A stretch of 64,000 nt of DNA from NCBI GenBank assembly GCA_039602395.1, contig JBCNJP010000025.1, positions 105,259,604 to 105,323,603 of the forward strand. The letters run 5' to 3'. How positions within the stretch are numbered: position 1 is the stretch's first letter; each line of letters opens with the position of its first letter. The position numbers and the translations under genes were made by a program. Source of the stretch: Deinandra increscens subsp. villosa. Taxonomy: Eukaryota > Streptophyta > Magnoliopsida > Asterales > Asteraceae. Shown here in pieces: positions 22,530-34,765 of this stretch. The notes under the pieces were generated by a model. The model had not been told where the DNA came from, searched no databases, and saw only the letters and a list, made by a program, of their open reading frames with translations.

Positions 22530-22630
22530 CCATGACCTTGTAGCCAAGTGATATCATGATTTTCCCCCATAAATGATAAAGGGTTCAAACTTATAAGATT
22601 ATAAGATAGAAAAGTTTATTATTAAAAAAA
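22530..22630 (+). mobile_element. SINE-like sequence with tRNA-type boxes
   Basis: CCTTGTAGCCAAGTGATATC matches an A-box type start, and GGGTTCAAACTTATAAG about 45 bp later matches a B box. A short A-rich stretch follows. Confidence 0.42.
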
Positions 22631-22930
22631 AGAGATCACTATTTTTAATAATAAGTATCTTTGTTGAGGGGCCGGAATTGGTCCACTTTCTCCGAGCGGT
22701 GCGGCGTTTTGCACGTGAACAAGAAATGGAATAGTCAATGCCTCTGACGGGTGAGATTTTGTTGAAATATTGGATCGAATCGGACCCACGGGAGTCATTT
22801 AATGGCTTAAAAGTAAATAATTAACTTATATAAAACACATATATACTTGATAATAATGTGTAAAATAATAATATTTTACTAGTCTCAAAATGAGTTCTCT
22901 CTGCTTTAGGTTGAGATTTAAGATTTATTA

Positions 22931-23125
22931 TTGGTGGAGTTTGAAAATATCAAGTTGGGGGTCGGGATTAAATTTTTTTTCTTAATGCCAATTTTTGGAT
23001 AAATGGGAGTCGAAACCGAGTATATCGAAATATTCTACACGAAAGTTATATAGCCCCTACATCGCAAAAAAAAATTCGGGAGGTCGGACACCCCTCCCGC
23101 CCCTTAAAAGCTACGCAAGTGAGAT
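22931..23125. mobile_element. Diverged copy of the 5116-5312 hAT MITE
   Basis: Shares the body (AAAATATCAAG, TATTCTACACGAAAG, CCCCTCCCGCCCCTTAAAA) over about 190 bp with the 5116 element. Its ends have decayed and no target duplication is visible. Confidence 0.72.
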
Positions 23126-23485
23126 TCTGATTCACACTAAAGTTGTCACGTCTTCTCTCTCTATCGTTATCGTTATATGTAATAAGAATAAGAAAAAAAA
23201 GATCAAAACATCTTTAAGTCAACAATATGAATATAATGTATTTAATTTTTTATTTTATAATAAATTATCATCATTCACAAGTATCATGTATCTATTATTA
23301 AAGAAAACCAAAACAAGTACTTTTTCTTCTTTGCTAAGTTTTGAAAGAATCCAAAATTTGTTAGATTTCAAAATACGTCATCAACACGTCTAACAAGTGT
23401 ATATATACGTGTTTAATCCTAATTTTAAATAATTAACCGTATATAACATTTATAGATTGAGGTCTGATGCGTGTCTTTTTATTTA

Positions 23486-23735
23486 TTTTAGAGTTAATTT
23501 TTATTTAAGTCTCCGAGGTTTGTCTACTCTAACCACTTAAGTACCAACTTATAATTATTACCAATTAATTACTTGTGTTTTCCGATTTCTTTCGATTTGA
23601 TTTGACTCCTTTTTACTAATGGTATTAGATTTTTGTGTAAACTTTAAGGGTATTTAAGGTATTTTACACATTAAGAACCAGTTACGTAAATTTGTACAAA
23701 ACAAGGACTATTTGTGTAACAACTTTAAGAAATTA
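23486..23735 (+). mobile_element. Weak relative of the GAGTTAAAT repeat
   Basis: Begins AGAGTTAATTTTTATTT, has AAGTCTCCGAGGTTTG near the left and ACAAGGACTATTTGTG near the right, the layout seen at 7852-8083. Confidence 0.35.
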
Positions 23736-24368
23736 ACACTTCAAAATTAACTATTCGACATTGTTAACATTTAACACTGCCGCTTTAACCCTCCGCCTCT
23801 GTTCCGTTCCGGTGGGAAAAACAACCCGGCAAACCTCGACCATGTAAGGAGGGTCGCTCACGGGCACTGCCTTTCTCCCATCGCTCACTGAAGATGATAG
23901 AGATCAATTTTATCATATGGGCCTTTTGGATAAAGCCCACGCTTTACCCTCTGGGCTCTCCACGGATTGGTGAAATATTTATAAATGTAAATTACTTCAT
24001 CCTAGTCCATGAACATCTATCTTGTTCTTTAATTTATTAATCACATATTAACAGTTAATACAGTTAAAACCCTGCTAGGTTTATTTAGACAAAATAAACC
24101 CTCAACTTTTATAACGAATCACCATATTTTAATTAACAATTTAATTAAAACATTTTTGAATAAAAATATTATTAAAAGATTTAATAAACAATAATTATTC
24201 CATTTTATTTATGTAACATCTCATTTCAACCGTTTGGTCAAAACCCGAGCCAGTCAAAATTTTCAGTTGCATTTCAGATTTTCGGTTTAATAATAATCGG
24301 AAGGATTTCAAGTATTTACTAATTTATTATCGGAAAGATTTTAAGTATTTACTAATTTATTTTCTGAA

Positions 24369-25159
24369 CTAGGTTAGTAACCCGTGTATTACACACGGGT
24401 TGAATAAATATTTATAATAATGAGATAAGTATAATTAAATAAAAATTGATATGAGATTTAAAAATTATGGATATGGATGATAAAATTGTGAGATCATATC
24501 AAATAGTTATTTTATAGTAGTTAAGTTAAAAGTACATTTATAGTAAATTAGAGTATTTCGTATATCACAGTTGGAAAATAAATTGTTTAATGTTTACTTT
24601 AAAGTGGTGTTGAGAATTACAATAATAATGAGTTATTATTATTTAGGATTACTTGAATTCAGATAATGTTAAAAGATAATTAGAAAATATTGAAAATGAT
24701 AATTGAACTCTTTAAAGTTACTTTTCAGAATATAAAATATAAAAATGTGTTTGACATTTTAATATTTTAATTGAATAAATCAACCACTCTAATATATAAT
24801 ATTTAAATCAATAAATATTAGTAACTATTGTTACAAATTAAAATTTTGAATGTTACATCTCTTAAAATTAGAAAATTCAAACAATTTATATAAATATGGT
24901 AAGTTAATTAATAAATAATTTATGTAAATATATAAGTAATAAATATTAATACAAATTCATAACTAATTTTAGTTAAATGTAATGTTAAATTTTAGATTTA
25001 GAAAGTTGAATATTAAATTTGGAAATTTTGAATTTTTAAATGAAAAAAAATTGAAATTAAGTGTGGTGTTGACAAGTGGATTGTTGAGGTGGAGGATGAT
25101 GTGGACACCCTAGTAAGTGACATGTGGACACTTTTTTATTGCTTTATTAGAATGAAAGA
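24369..25159 (-). mobile_element. Non-autonomous Helitron, complete, 791 bp
   Basis: On the minus strand it starts TCTTTCATTCTAATAAAGC after an A (position 25160). It ends with the hairpin AACCCGTGTGTAATACACGGG, ACTAAC and CTAG, followed by T (24368). Insertion between A and T, a 5' TC and a 3' hairpin plus CTRR are Helitron rules. A 336-bp relative with both ends lies at 38194-38529. No genes inside. Confidence 0.85.
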
Positions 25160-28100
25160 TTAATGATTATCGGTAATTTCGCTGCTCCCTTCTCCAATTG
25201 CCGCTTCCATTCTCAGGTTCCTAACATCGCTCATCCAGGTATACGATTTCCCTTTTGTTGTTGTTCAGTCCCTGTAAATTTAGGTGTTTCGTTTCGGTGC
25301 TTCCGTTTGAGGAATTGTTGAGTTGTGGATTGGATTATCTTTTGCTTTTTGCTTCCTATTCCTCCGACCCAAAATTAGGGCTTCGATTATGTTTTTATTT
25401 AAGATTTCTAGTTTTCCTGTTCTTACTTCCAAATTCTTATTCCATTTTATGTTGCATGTCGAAGACCCCTAACATTGCCTTAATTTTGACTTTTTTTTTT
25501 CAGTTCATCTTCTGAATTTGCAAGGATTGCTGTTTCTAATAATGGGGAAGAGTGGTGCTGGAAAATTGTGAGTCTCATCTTCAATTGCTTATTTATGTCC
25601 ACTAATCATTTTTCAGAATTATAGTGTTAGCTAAAACCTGCGTAGAACTTTTCAAAACACCAGCAACAGATCATTTACACTACTATTTGGGTGATATAGC
25701 TGAATGATAACTAATTATCATTCATGGATTCTTAGTTTACACGTGTGACGTCCCATGAAGTTCATATTTGTACCCAAAGTGAAGATAAATGAATTAGTTT
25801 TAGGAAAAAGAACTTCAGTTCAAATATATATGCCCATTCATTTTTATGACTTTGTATTTGTCTGATTTTTAGTTATTTATATAGGTTTAACATAGGAATC
25901 TTTGCTCTGATGTTTTGTTTCTACATTACTGTTGGGATGTTTTTTGAGTGCTCAAACATTCAATAACATCCTCAATAAACCCCAATGATTGCATTTTGCT
26001 TTTATCTCTTAAATGTGTTTTAAAATTCGTACAATTGTGAAGGTCAGATTGATGAATTAGTTTTTGCTTCGACTGTCAATTAATATTGATTAAAAACCTT
26101 GGGTTTTGAATCCTTTAACAACTTTTGAAATTCTTACAGTTGTGAAGGTCAGATTGTTGACTTTTGCTGAATTTTAATGGGTTACAAATAGATCACAGCT
26201 TGCATCTATATTGTGTTTTAATGGGTTAAAGACCCAAGTTTACTACTCTTAATAAGTTGATAATTATGTATGGTAGTGAGTGGACTTTGGTTCATATATT
26301 TGGTTGCAGACATTGTATTTTGGTATTTTCATTATTAACTTTGGATGTCCTTTTGTTAAGCAATCATGATATTTTGGTTTAATGGATTGTAGGTCAACTG
26401 TTGAAACCTGTGTTTATTATCAAATCATAATTTGCTTTGCGGTTCTCACATAAGAAACTATTGTTTCTTCCTCCCCAAAAGGATGATTTACAGAGGTGAT
26501 TTTCATAACTATTTCTTTGCAATGTAATTTCATTTTTATTAGGTTAAACTTTGTGATTTTATGTTTGGTTTGTTTAATGTTTTTAGTATGCTATGTTCTT
26601 GGCTGTAAAAGCACAACACAGAAATATGTCTTATGAATGTCCTTTTTGAGTTATATGTATATTTTTTATTTCATCCTCTCTTCATATGACATATATTCTT
26701 AGTTGTTGTTCTTGCATGTGTTTCATCGTGCATTTGTTGGTTGAGGTATTTCCCTATATGTTTCCCTTCACTTGATGTAGCTCCTTATTTTTTTGGTATA
26801 CATCTACTATTGTTTTTCTTTTTACAACCTTTTAGACCTCAATAATCGAAGAATCAGATTTATATCCATATTAAAACTTTATTTGCTATAGTTTTAGTGG
26901 GTTTCTTGGTCAAGCTGCACCCTTTTTAGACCTTTATATTTTATGTTTACAAAGATTATTTGATATTTAAAAATGAGAAAGTAATCAATTTTGTCATAGT
27001 GTAAGGGCCAAAAATCCCAAGTTAGAGAGTAGAGACAACCAACTAAAATATAAAAAAGGGAAATGCACACTACTGTTGAATGAAAAGTTAGATTCACTAA
27101 CATACCCCAATCCAAATTTAATACACGGGTTGGTTAATGGCTTAGAAAAGAATTGGTAAAAGCAAGTTTTTTTTTTCCAGGTCGGGTTAAACCCTGCAAG
27201 AACCATTCATCTGTTTTGTCACTTTATTTATATGATACGTGTGTTGATTATGATTAAAACCAGTGCTGTTACGAAAGAAATTAGAGTTTTGGTTAACAAA
27301 GATTTAGGAGCCATTTAATTTTACAACTTAATTAACATACCAAAACATGTTGCGGGTACTAATATTTAAGTGCAAGTCAGGTTGGGCTGACACTGCCGAT
27401 ACTACTTTCTCCAATTTCGTTACATTTTTGGACCTGTGACTGGCGGCCTGCTATTAAATCCAGGTCAAAACTACCCACTAATCAATTTTGTACAAAACTA
27501 GAAAGAAGGGAGTATACTTTATATCCATTTTATTTTATTTAAGGGGTCGTGACCATATCTTATACTACAATTTTAGCCATAAAGGAAGTTTGGTATGTTA
27601 ATGGTATAATTTTTTTCTGTTTGCCCGATCATATGAAGGTCTTTTTCATATTATTTATATGCAGCAATTTCATAGTGAAAGCAGAATTCAAGGATCTTGA
27701 TTTTGGAGGACAAGCACTATATCTGCAGAGCACAATGGCTGAAAATGGCTCATAGATGGCTCGGATTAAAGACGTACACTTTTTTCGCCAAACTCTAAGA
27801 TAATAATATGAGACAGTTTTTTGATTTCTTAAAACATTTGTAAAATATCAGTTCTTTGTTTAACATTGCATGTCATTGTGTTATTGCAGCTGATATAAAA
27901 GATCTTTCACTCCAGGTTCATTTGCGAACACTTTCTTACCTACCCGATAGTGATGTTAATTTTAAGTTCTCCATGTTCATATGGGTCCATTTGAGCAGCT
28001 TGTGTAGGTGACTGCATTTTTAAGATACATGAGTGTGACGTTGGTAAACAACCTTTTTAGTGGTGGGAGGCTACTCAAAATACTTGCTTGCTTACTTTTT

Positions 28101-28334
28101 TCTTTTTACATCTTTTTTTGCAAAGTTAATATGAATTGCCAGCATTTTTGCATAGCTGATTTGAATTTTGTGTTTTGTAGTTCTGGTATTCGATCTGTGG
28201 TATCTGTTAAAAACATTGAACCGAATTTCAATTTTTGTATTTTTTATGGCAGGGGTAGGTGAATACCAAGGAGACGAATGCGGGTATTAGATATTAGAAG
28301 AAAACCACTCATGTGCGGGCGGGTTAACCGCTAG
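25160..28334 (+). other. Unrecognised exon-like segments, possible captured gene pieces
   Basis: No long frame, but the sequence has gene-like texture. A possible 5' exon ends CATCGCTCATCCAG|GTATAC (about 25238). A T-rich acceptor follows at about 25502, and ATG at 25542 opens MGKSGAGK before a GTGAGT donor (25568). A possible exon after TATATGCAG (27665) reads NFIVKAEFKDLDFGGQALYL to TAG at about 27755. Another acceptor lies at about 27889 (ADIKDLSLQ). I do not recognise the protein. A Helitron-like 3' end closes the region at 28334, so it could be a captured, non-functional transcript unit, or a short host gene. Confidence 0.3.
28295..28334 (+). other. Possible Helitron 3' terminus
   Basis: ACTCATGTGCGGGCGGGTTAA is followed by CCG, CTAG and T. 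The hairpin is imperfect, so this call is weak. Confidence 0.4.
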
Positions 28335-28613
28335 TTATATTATATTAAAAAGAGTTGGCAAACAAAGGATTCAATTGTTAACCAACAACCCTACTTTAGA
28401 TTTAAGGGTGTGCAGCGCCCACCCGGTCCATAACTTATTGATTATTAATTAATAATTAATTTTACAACAGCCTGGACATGGGTTCAAGGAACCGAACCAA
28501 GCCCAAAAACACCTCAAGATAATGACATAATCTTTTCAAATTACAACCCTTACTTGCTCTGTGTGTGTGTGTATACCTACCTATGAATATGATGATGACA
28601 AATTGGTATTCTT

Positions 28614-28965
28614 CTATCTGGATGTGGTCGTGTGCAGCAAAGCAGATGCATCAAAATTCCCTTGGGTCAAAAGCCGCATGGCCCCGTCTCTAGAGAACTT
28701 GCGAGCAAAAAGAAAACAGGGGAATAATACTGCATTACTCTTACACCACTCTGTCCGGTGTTCCGTCTCATAATACACATGGTTAATACCCTGCAATACC
28801 ATAACAAATAAGTGATTTCACCCTAGAGACGGATATCGTGAAGGCGTAGGATTAAGGCTAAGGACTTCTAAAGGAAGGGTCTCTCGTATATTTATATACT
28901 TATAATTATTTATTTTTATCTATTATTATTATAAATATATTTATTAATTCATTTTTTAGTTATTA

Positions 28966-29015
<50 letters not shown>

Positions 29016-31524
29016 TTGAGTATGTTTATTTATTTATTTATCTATTTATTTTTATTATTATTGTTATTATTACTCATTTTTAATTATTCATTATTATTAC
29101 TTTTTTTTTTCAGGTCGCTTTCTTTTTCTTCTTCTCTTTCTCTCCGGCTGCCGGTGTTTCAGCTACTCTATCCTTTCAGGTAGAGGTATGATTTGCCTAC
29201 ATCCCACCCTCCCAGACCCTACTAATAGTACCACTTATGTATTATTGATGTGACTTTACGGGGTATGTTTGTTGTTGTTTGGTTTTACCCTACCCTTTTA
29301 AGGCGGGTGAGTAATGAAAGAAATCAGTATAACCACCTTCATTCTTTTGATTTGTTGAGGGTTGGCACTTGCATAACTATAGGTCACAGGATGCCAGCCT
29401 TTCGTTTCCATGTTCGTGGCAGACTGGATCCATGAAGTGTATGTCACCGTTCGTCTTTCAAGCTCCCCCTCAAGATCATTCATCTTAGGAACCAAACAAA
29501 ATTTATCTGAATCCATAATAAAGAAAAACAAGATTTCGTGAGAAATTCAAAAATTGTTTCTTACTGCTAGCAATGTCTGCACATAATGCTCATCAGGGAT
29601 GCAATTATGCTGCTTCTGAAGATTCTGCAAAAATAAAACTATTATACAGGATTTACAAACCTCAAAGTTAACAACAGATTTTGGGAAAAGGTTACACGTA
29701 CAAGATTCTGTTTTCCTTTACTGACATCCAAGGGTGGCCGTCTCTGCCAATTATAAAATGAATAACATTAGTTATAAATGAAAATCTGATGGATTAAAAA
29801 AGATTTCCTTGTGCTGTCCTGCTGTGTTTTCATTTTGTAATACGAAATCAGAAATAAAGTAGAAGCATTATTAATGTTTGTATCTATGAAATACAAAGGC
29901 GCAATACCTTACATAACTTCTTGAAAACCGGAAATACCACACCGTCATATGCCACAACTTTTGCATGGCTTCGAACTAAAGCAATCCACTGTGAATTTCA
30001 GTTGAAAGAAACCAAATTAAAGTAATGTCGGGTATGATCACTTGTGATTACTCCCATAGGTGTCAAATGAAGATACAATTCAACCTGCGAGCCTTTTCGC
30101 CATTTCCTCATTGGTATAACAGAAGACATCCTAGGATTGTAGCGACCTTCCTTCATATCGAGAAAGCTAAAAATCATAAAACACGGATCAACACCAGTTT
30201 CTATGAGGGTGTTTGGATGTGCGATTCCAAAGTACTTGTCTGTCTTATTTCAACTGCAAGTCGAAATAATCAGATTCTAGAGACCTACGTTTGTTTATGA
30301 TTATCTGATATGTAGATGTCAAGTAAAGGAAACACTCAAAGTAAGATAGAATTACTTATATACCCTTGTTTATCCATTATTTTAGTTAGGGTTCTCTAAC
30401 CACTCACTCAAGATAGTGATTATTACTTAAAGTAGCAAAACACTATTTTCTGCACCATATTTTATCACATAGGTGTTGATTACTCGATATTAGATAGTAA
30501 TTACGAAAACAGGCATCCAAACACCCCGTATGACTGACGGCTAGCTGCAGATAATTCCCGAATTACAAGAAGTACATGTAGGTAGAAACCAGACCTGTCC
30601 ACGAAACTCTTAGAAGATCCCATTAGATAGTTGTAACTATAGCTAAAGTTGTAGAGGGGAACACAACTGCACAAAAGAGGGAAATGTGATCAAATTCAAT
30701 CCTTTGCTTATTGTTATTATATAAAGAATAGTGATAGGGAACATATGTATATATATATACCTGTCTGATAGAAGGACAAACCTCTGGTTTGCAGGATTTT
30801 CAAGAGCTGCTCGGAGCAGCAATCTTTCAGCTTCAATCATACTTGATTCACCCCAACCTACCTGCAACATCACCACTAGAATGAATCATTTGACAAGATA
30901 AGAGACAAGTCCATCCATCCATCCATCCATCCATCCATCCATCCATCCAATGCTAGCTACTTCTTCTTTAACAGTATGTATAATAATAATGAACGAATGA
31001 ATGAATAAATAAATAAATACTAGTGATGATGAAGATGATATCTGATTACCTACCTTAATGCTATTGGTCAAATGGCGAGCATAAAAAAAGCTGGACCTTG
31101 TGGTGGTTTCATCGAATACAAAACCAGGTTCTGAGTGGATATAAATGGAGTAATTGTCTGCATCAGCATTCTGCAATATTATTAATTAATGTTATTATTA
31201 TGACTTATCTATCTATCTAAAGTTAAAAGCTTTGATTTGATTTGATTTGATTTAGCAGAAATGAAATGAAATGAAATGAAATACCTCGTAGAAGGTTTGC
31301 CAGAGGAAATCAAGGGGAAGATCCCGACGAACTAAAAACATGAAAGCGACTCTAGGGTTTCCTTCAAAAACATCATCATCATCATCAACTGGAAGGGGGG
31401 AGTAAAATTGGATGCGCACAAGTGCAATGACCAAAAAGATGAAGCTTAGAACAAGTGCAAGCTTCCAAATCAGCCACAGATTCAAATTCTTGTCAGATGA
31501 TGGTGCCCCCCTTTTCCTCCTCAT
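28614..31524 (-). CDS. Glycosyltransferase family 14 (core-2/I-branching, BC10-like) protein
   Basis: Ten exons on the minus strand: 31285-31524, 31054-31170, 30761-30861, 30595-30666, 30085-30166, 29908-29988, 29702-29743, 29575-29634, 29337-29483 and 28614-28790. All have GT-AG borders and matching phases, giving 372 residues. A basic N-terminus (MRRKRG) and a membrane helix at about residues 14-36 (LALVLSFIFLVIALV) indicate a type II Golgi protein. The catalytic region shows the plant DUF266/GT14 blocks: RVAFMFLVRRDLPLDFLW, YSIYIHSEPGFVFDE, GWGESSMIEAERLLLRAAL, RFVLLSDSCVPLYNF, KWRKGSQWIALVRSHA, HNCIPDEHYVQTLLA, ELERRTVTYTSW and CFLFARKF. The family is thought to transfer sugars onto cell-wall glycoproteins or polysaccharides; the acceptor here is unknown. 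Intron 4 carries a MITE and intron 9 a SINE-like insert and an ATT repeat. A CT tract lies just upstream (31576-31601). Confidence 0.95.
28962..29014. repeat. (ATT)n microsatellite in a GT14 intron
   Basis: About 53 bp of ATT repeats inside intron 9, between 28791 and 29336, within a longer AT-rich stretch. Confidence 0.95.
29110..29285 (+). mobile_element. SINE-like 3' portion in GT14 intron 9
   Basis: Contains GTAGAGGTATGATTTGCC, then ACATCCCACCCTCCCAGACC and a tail of TTGTTGTTGTTTGG. This combination is common at the 3' ends of tRNA-derived plant SINEs. Orientation is opposite to the host gene. Confidence 0.5.
30207..30526. mobile_element. MITE in GT14 intron 4, 320 bp
   Basis: Left end GGGTGTTTGGATG and its exact complement CATCCAAACACCC at the right. 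The words TATGA flank both ends at slightly different distances, so the target duplication is not certain. Confidence 0.68.
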
Positions 31525-32170
31525 ACTTCAGTAGTTGCTCTTTACGTTTATACGTTCCGGGGGGAAGGGGATCTCATCTCTCTCTCTCTCTCTCTCTCTC
31601 CCTTTGTTTTTGTCTTTGTATGCTGAATTGCTGAAATACAATTATACAAATCACCGCCACCAAAAATATAGCCGCTCTACCTCTACCTAGATTGTTTGAT
31701 TGGAAACTGCAAAGAAACAAAAAGGAGTCGTGAGTTTTCATTTTTTTTTTTCTTTTTTCAGGATTTTAATAATCCAAATTATAACTCAACTCATTGTCCG
31801 ATAATAATTCAAACTATCAGTTTGGTTAGCATTAGTCTGGACAAAATAAGGAATCATAAAAGCAAAAACAAACGAAAAACAAGTGTAAATTATGTGAAAA
31901 TGTATGATGTTTCAGGAATAAGACTGCTGCTGATAATGAAAATGAAATTTAGGACATTGCTAGCCAAACTGATAGTTTGAATTATTATCGGTCAATAAGT
32001 CATAGTTTAAATTATTAAAATCCAATTTGCCTTCTTTTGTTAAACACCAACTTTTTTCCACACAATCTTATACTTTTAAGGAAACTTTGCTCACTTACTT
32101 TTTTTTAATTTTTTTTCAAGGCATTGAGTAAAACGTCATGGGCAGTTTTGATCTTCTAATTCACCATATA
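31525..32170. other. GT14 upstream region
   Basis: Includes a (CT)n tract at 31576-31601 that may lie in the 5' UTR. The rest is AT-rich with no further gene seen. Confidence 0.45.
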
Positions 32171-32173
32171 TAC

Positions 32174-32212
32174 TAGTTAGTAACGAGTTGGTGACCCGTC
32201 AGCGCGTTGCGG
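32174..32212 (-). other. Decayed Helitron-like 3' end
   Basis: CTAGTTAGTAAC, then GTGACCCGTCAGCGCG and TTGCGGTGGG, resemble a CTAG end with a degraded GC-rich hairpin on the minus strand. Spacing is longer than usual. Confidence 0.35.
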
Positions 32213-33511
32213 TGGGCAACTTATTTATGATAGGACTAACATTGTCGTTGTGGGTATATCGTGGATGTTGACTCGGTAATGGTACATGTTTAATTTGTAC
32301 CAACATTATAATAACTATACTTACATAACATATCAAAACCGAGACTGTACTAACAAATTTGTACATTCAACACTATTGATACTCTGTCACATCCATGAGA
32401 AAATTTATGAACGAATAAGTTAAGATTAAAAAACTATACATTGTTAAGAGTAAATATCATATCTTACCTTTGCAAATGGCGCATGTTGAATTGAACTTGT
32501 GTTTGCCACAAATAATCAAGTGTTATTCCAAGGAACTGATTATAAACAACACCAAAAGTTACTTGAGTTTGAACCTATTATGATATTGGTGCTTGTGCTA
32601 CCAAGTGAGCTTCTCGATAACACGCTCATTTTTTCTATTTCTTCCTTGTGAACCTCACCATCTTTAAAAATTAGGGCAAGTCCCAGCCTTTAAGCAGCTT
32701 CTGCCAACAACTAATCGATGCTCACGTGCCTCATATACCTGGAACAATATACATAGTGTCCAATAAAGAACCAACAAAGTTTTTTGCACACTCTAAAGGG
32801 AACCCATTTAAAGAGAATCTGGAAACAAAAATCTAGTAATTAGGAACTTCAAGTAAATCACGATGATAATACTATTCACACCTAATAATTAAGAAAAGTG
32901 GTATGGACGTGGAACTCTTTCAAACTTTAATGATCATAAGTCATAGTGTTCTATTAACATAATTACCGCACTTAGACAGCAATGAAAATACTATTTACAC
33001 CTTATATGTTTATATTGTCTTCTAGAACTTTTGTAAATCTCGCCTCTTTTCACATTTTCTATGGCTGAAGTTTAATTATTGTCATTCTGACATTCTGATT
33101 TGATAAATTCTTGTGGATAACACAGACTGACCATAATGAAAAAGCATCAATCACAAAAAATGTTGTTCACTAATGCAAAAATGTATACTAACGAAAGGAA
33201 GAACAATAACCATTATGTATTTCCTTCATAAGAAAAGTTACAGTGACAAATCCTCAAGCACATATGTACCTTATCAGCATCTTAACCCCTTCAATATTAA
33301 CTGCAAGCACTAAACATCACTTTTAAACATGAATAATTTGTTGTAAATATAAGTTAACAACTTGCTTAATTATAAAGCATTAAACACTTATGGGATGCTT
33401 AAAAAAATAATCTGAGTCCATGATTGGCATCTCCACATGCTGTTTTTTCTCAACTAATCACCATGGATACGTGCCTTACCCTCCCGCGTTCCTAATTACT
33501 ATAAATAGCAT

Positions 33512-33689
33512 GTCCAATCGTCCATAATCACTCGCCAATTCACCAATTCTTCTCTCAAAGACCCTAAGTTCTAACCCCTCAATCAACTTTTATTAATATT
33601 GTCCAATCGTCCATAATCACTCGCCAATTCACCAATTCTTCTCTCAAAGACCCTAAGTTCTAACCCCTCAATCAACTTTTATTAATATT
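33512..33689. repeat. Perfect 89-bp tandem duplication
   Basis: 33512-33600 and 33601-33689 are identical as read, each starting GTCCAATCGTCCATAATC. It follows a TATA-like box. Confidence 0.93.
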
Positions 33690-34548
33690 GTTATGATCGA
33701 GTTCTAGAAATGTATGAAAATTAGGGTTCTTGAGCTTGTTTGGGTTAAATTGAGCAATCAAGTTAGAATTAGGGTTTGAATTTTTGTAGGTAATCCAAAA
33801 ATAATATGCTTTGAGAAAGCCCTAAGTTAATTCCAAGTTTAGGGAAGTTTTAGTATATTAAAAAATGGGTCAAAATTATGGTTTTCATAACGTTGTTTTG
33901 CCAAAATTGATCATACAGGGTTAAATTGAGGGATAATATTTTAAAGTATATTATAATGTGATATTATAAACAAAAGCCCTAAGTTTATTTCAATTAATAA
34001 AAGGTTCTGATATTTATTTAATGAATACGTCAAAATTAGGGTTTTAAAATATGATTATTTAATATTAAACAAACCGGGAGGTATTAGGACTTGATTTTTG
34101 ATATTAAAGCATATTTATATATATTAAATACTTATGGGCCCAAAGTTGATAAATATATAAAATATTATTATACCAAGTTATTCAAATATTTATAACTTCG
34201 TGCGGACTGGAAGGGTAAGCAAATCTACACTGGGGTTTCTAGCAAAGCGAGGGTGTCGCATAAATCCAACTGGGACCTGACATACCTCAGTGGATGATCC
34301 CGAAGTGAGCATTTACTTATAGGAATGTGCGTCTTCATATTATCACTAAAACCTAATTTACCAAATAAAGGGTAAAATGGTCTTTTTGAACAAATAGAAC
34401 CTAACTTCTTTAAGTTTCTCGTGTCCTTAGAACTATAATAATTATGAGTTCCTATATTCATTTAGCATGTTCATTTCATTAGGATAATCTCTAGGTTGTT
34501 ATCTCATGCGATTGGTTCTATCTCTCGTTTTTGATCTACTCATCACGT

Positions 34549-34765
34549 GAGTATTCATAAACTCCTCTTTTAATTATTGTGAAATGTGTCTAAATGATGA
34601 ACTCATATTATCATTCGAGTGGTTTCATTCGAATGATGATTCGCATTGTGAGTATTCTGTATTCATGAACCCCCTCTTTTAATATTATTGGATATGACTC
34701 AATATTCCATTCGTATTATCATTTCTAATGGTGATTCATTTGAATGATAATCCAATTTGTGAGAA
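34549..34765. repeat. Diverged direct duplication of about 110 bp
   Basis: GTGAGTATTCATAAACTCC and GTGAGTATTCTGTATTCATG introduce two similar segments that both contain CTCTTTTAAT and CATTCGAATGATGAT-like words. Confidence 0.6.

Noticed and set aside
25542..25568. P-loop NTPase start (MGKSGAGK)
   Set aside because: A P-loop should be followed by a beta-alpha fold and further motifs; none can be linked, and the match is eight residues only.
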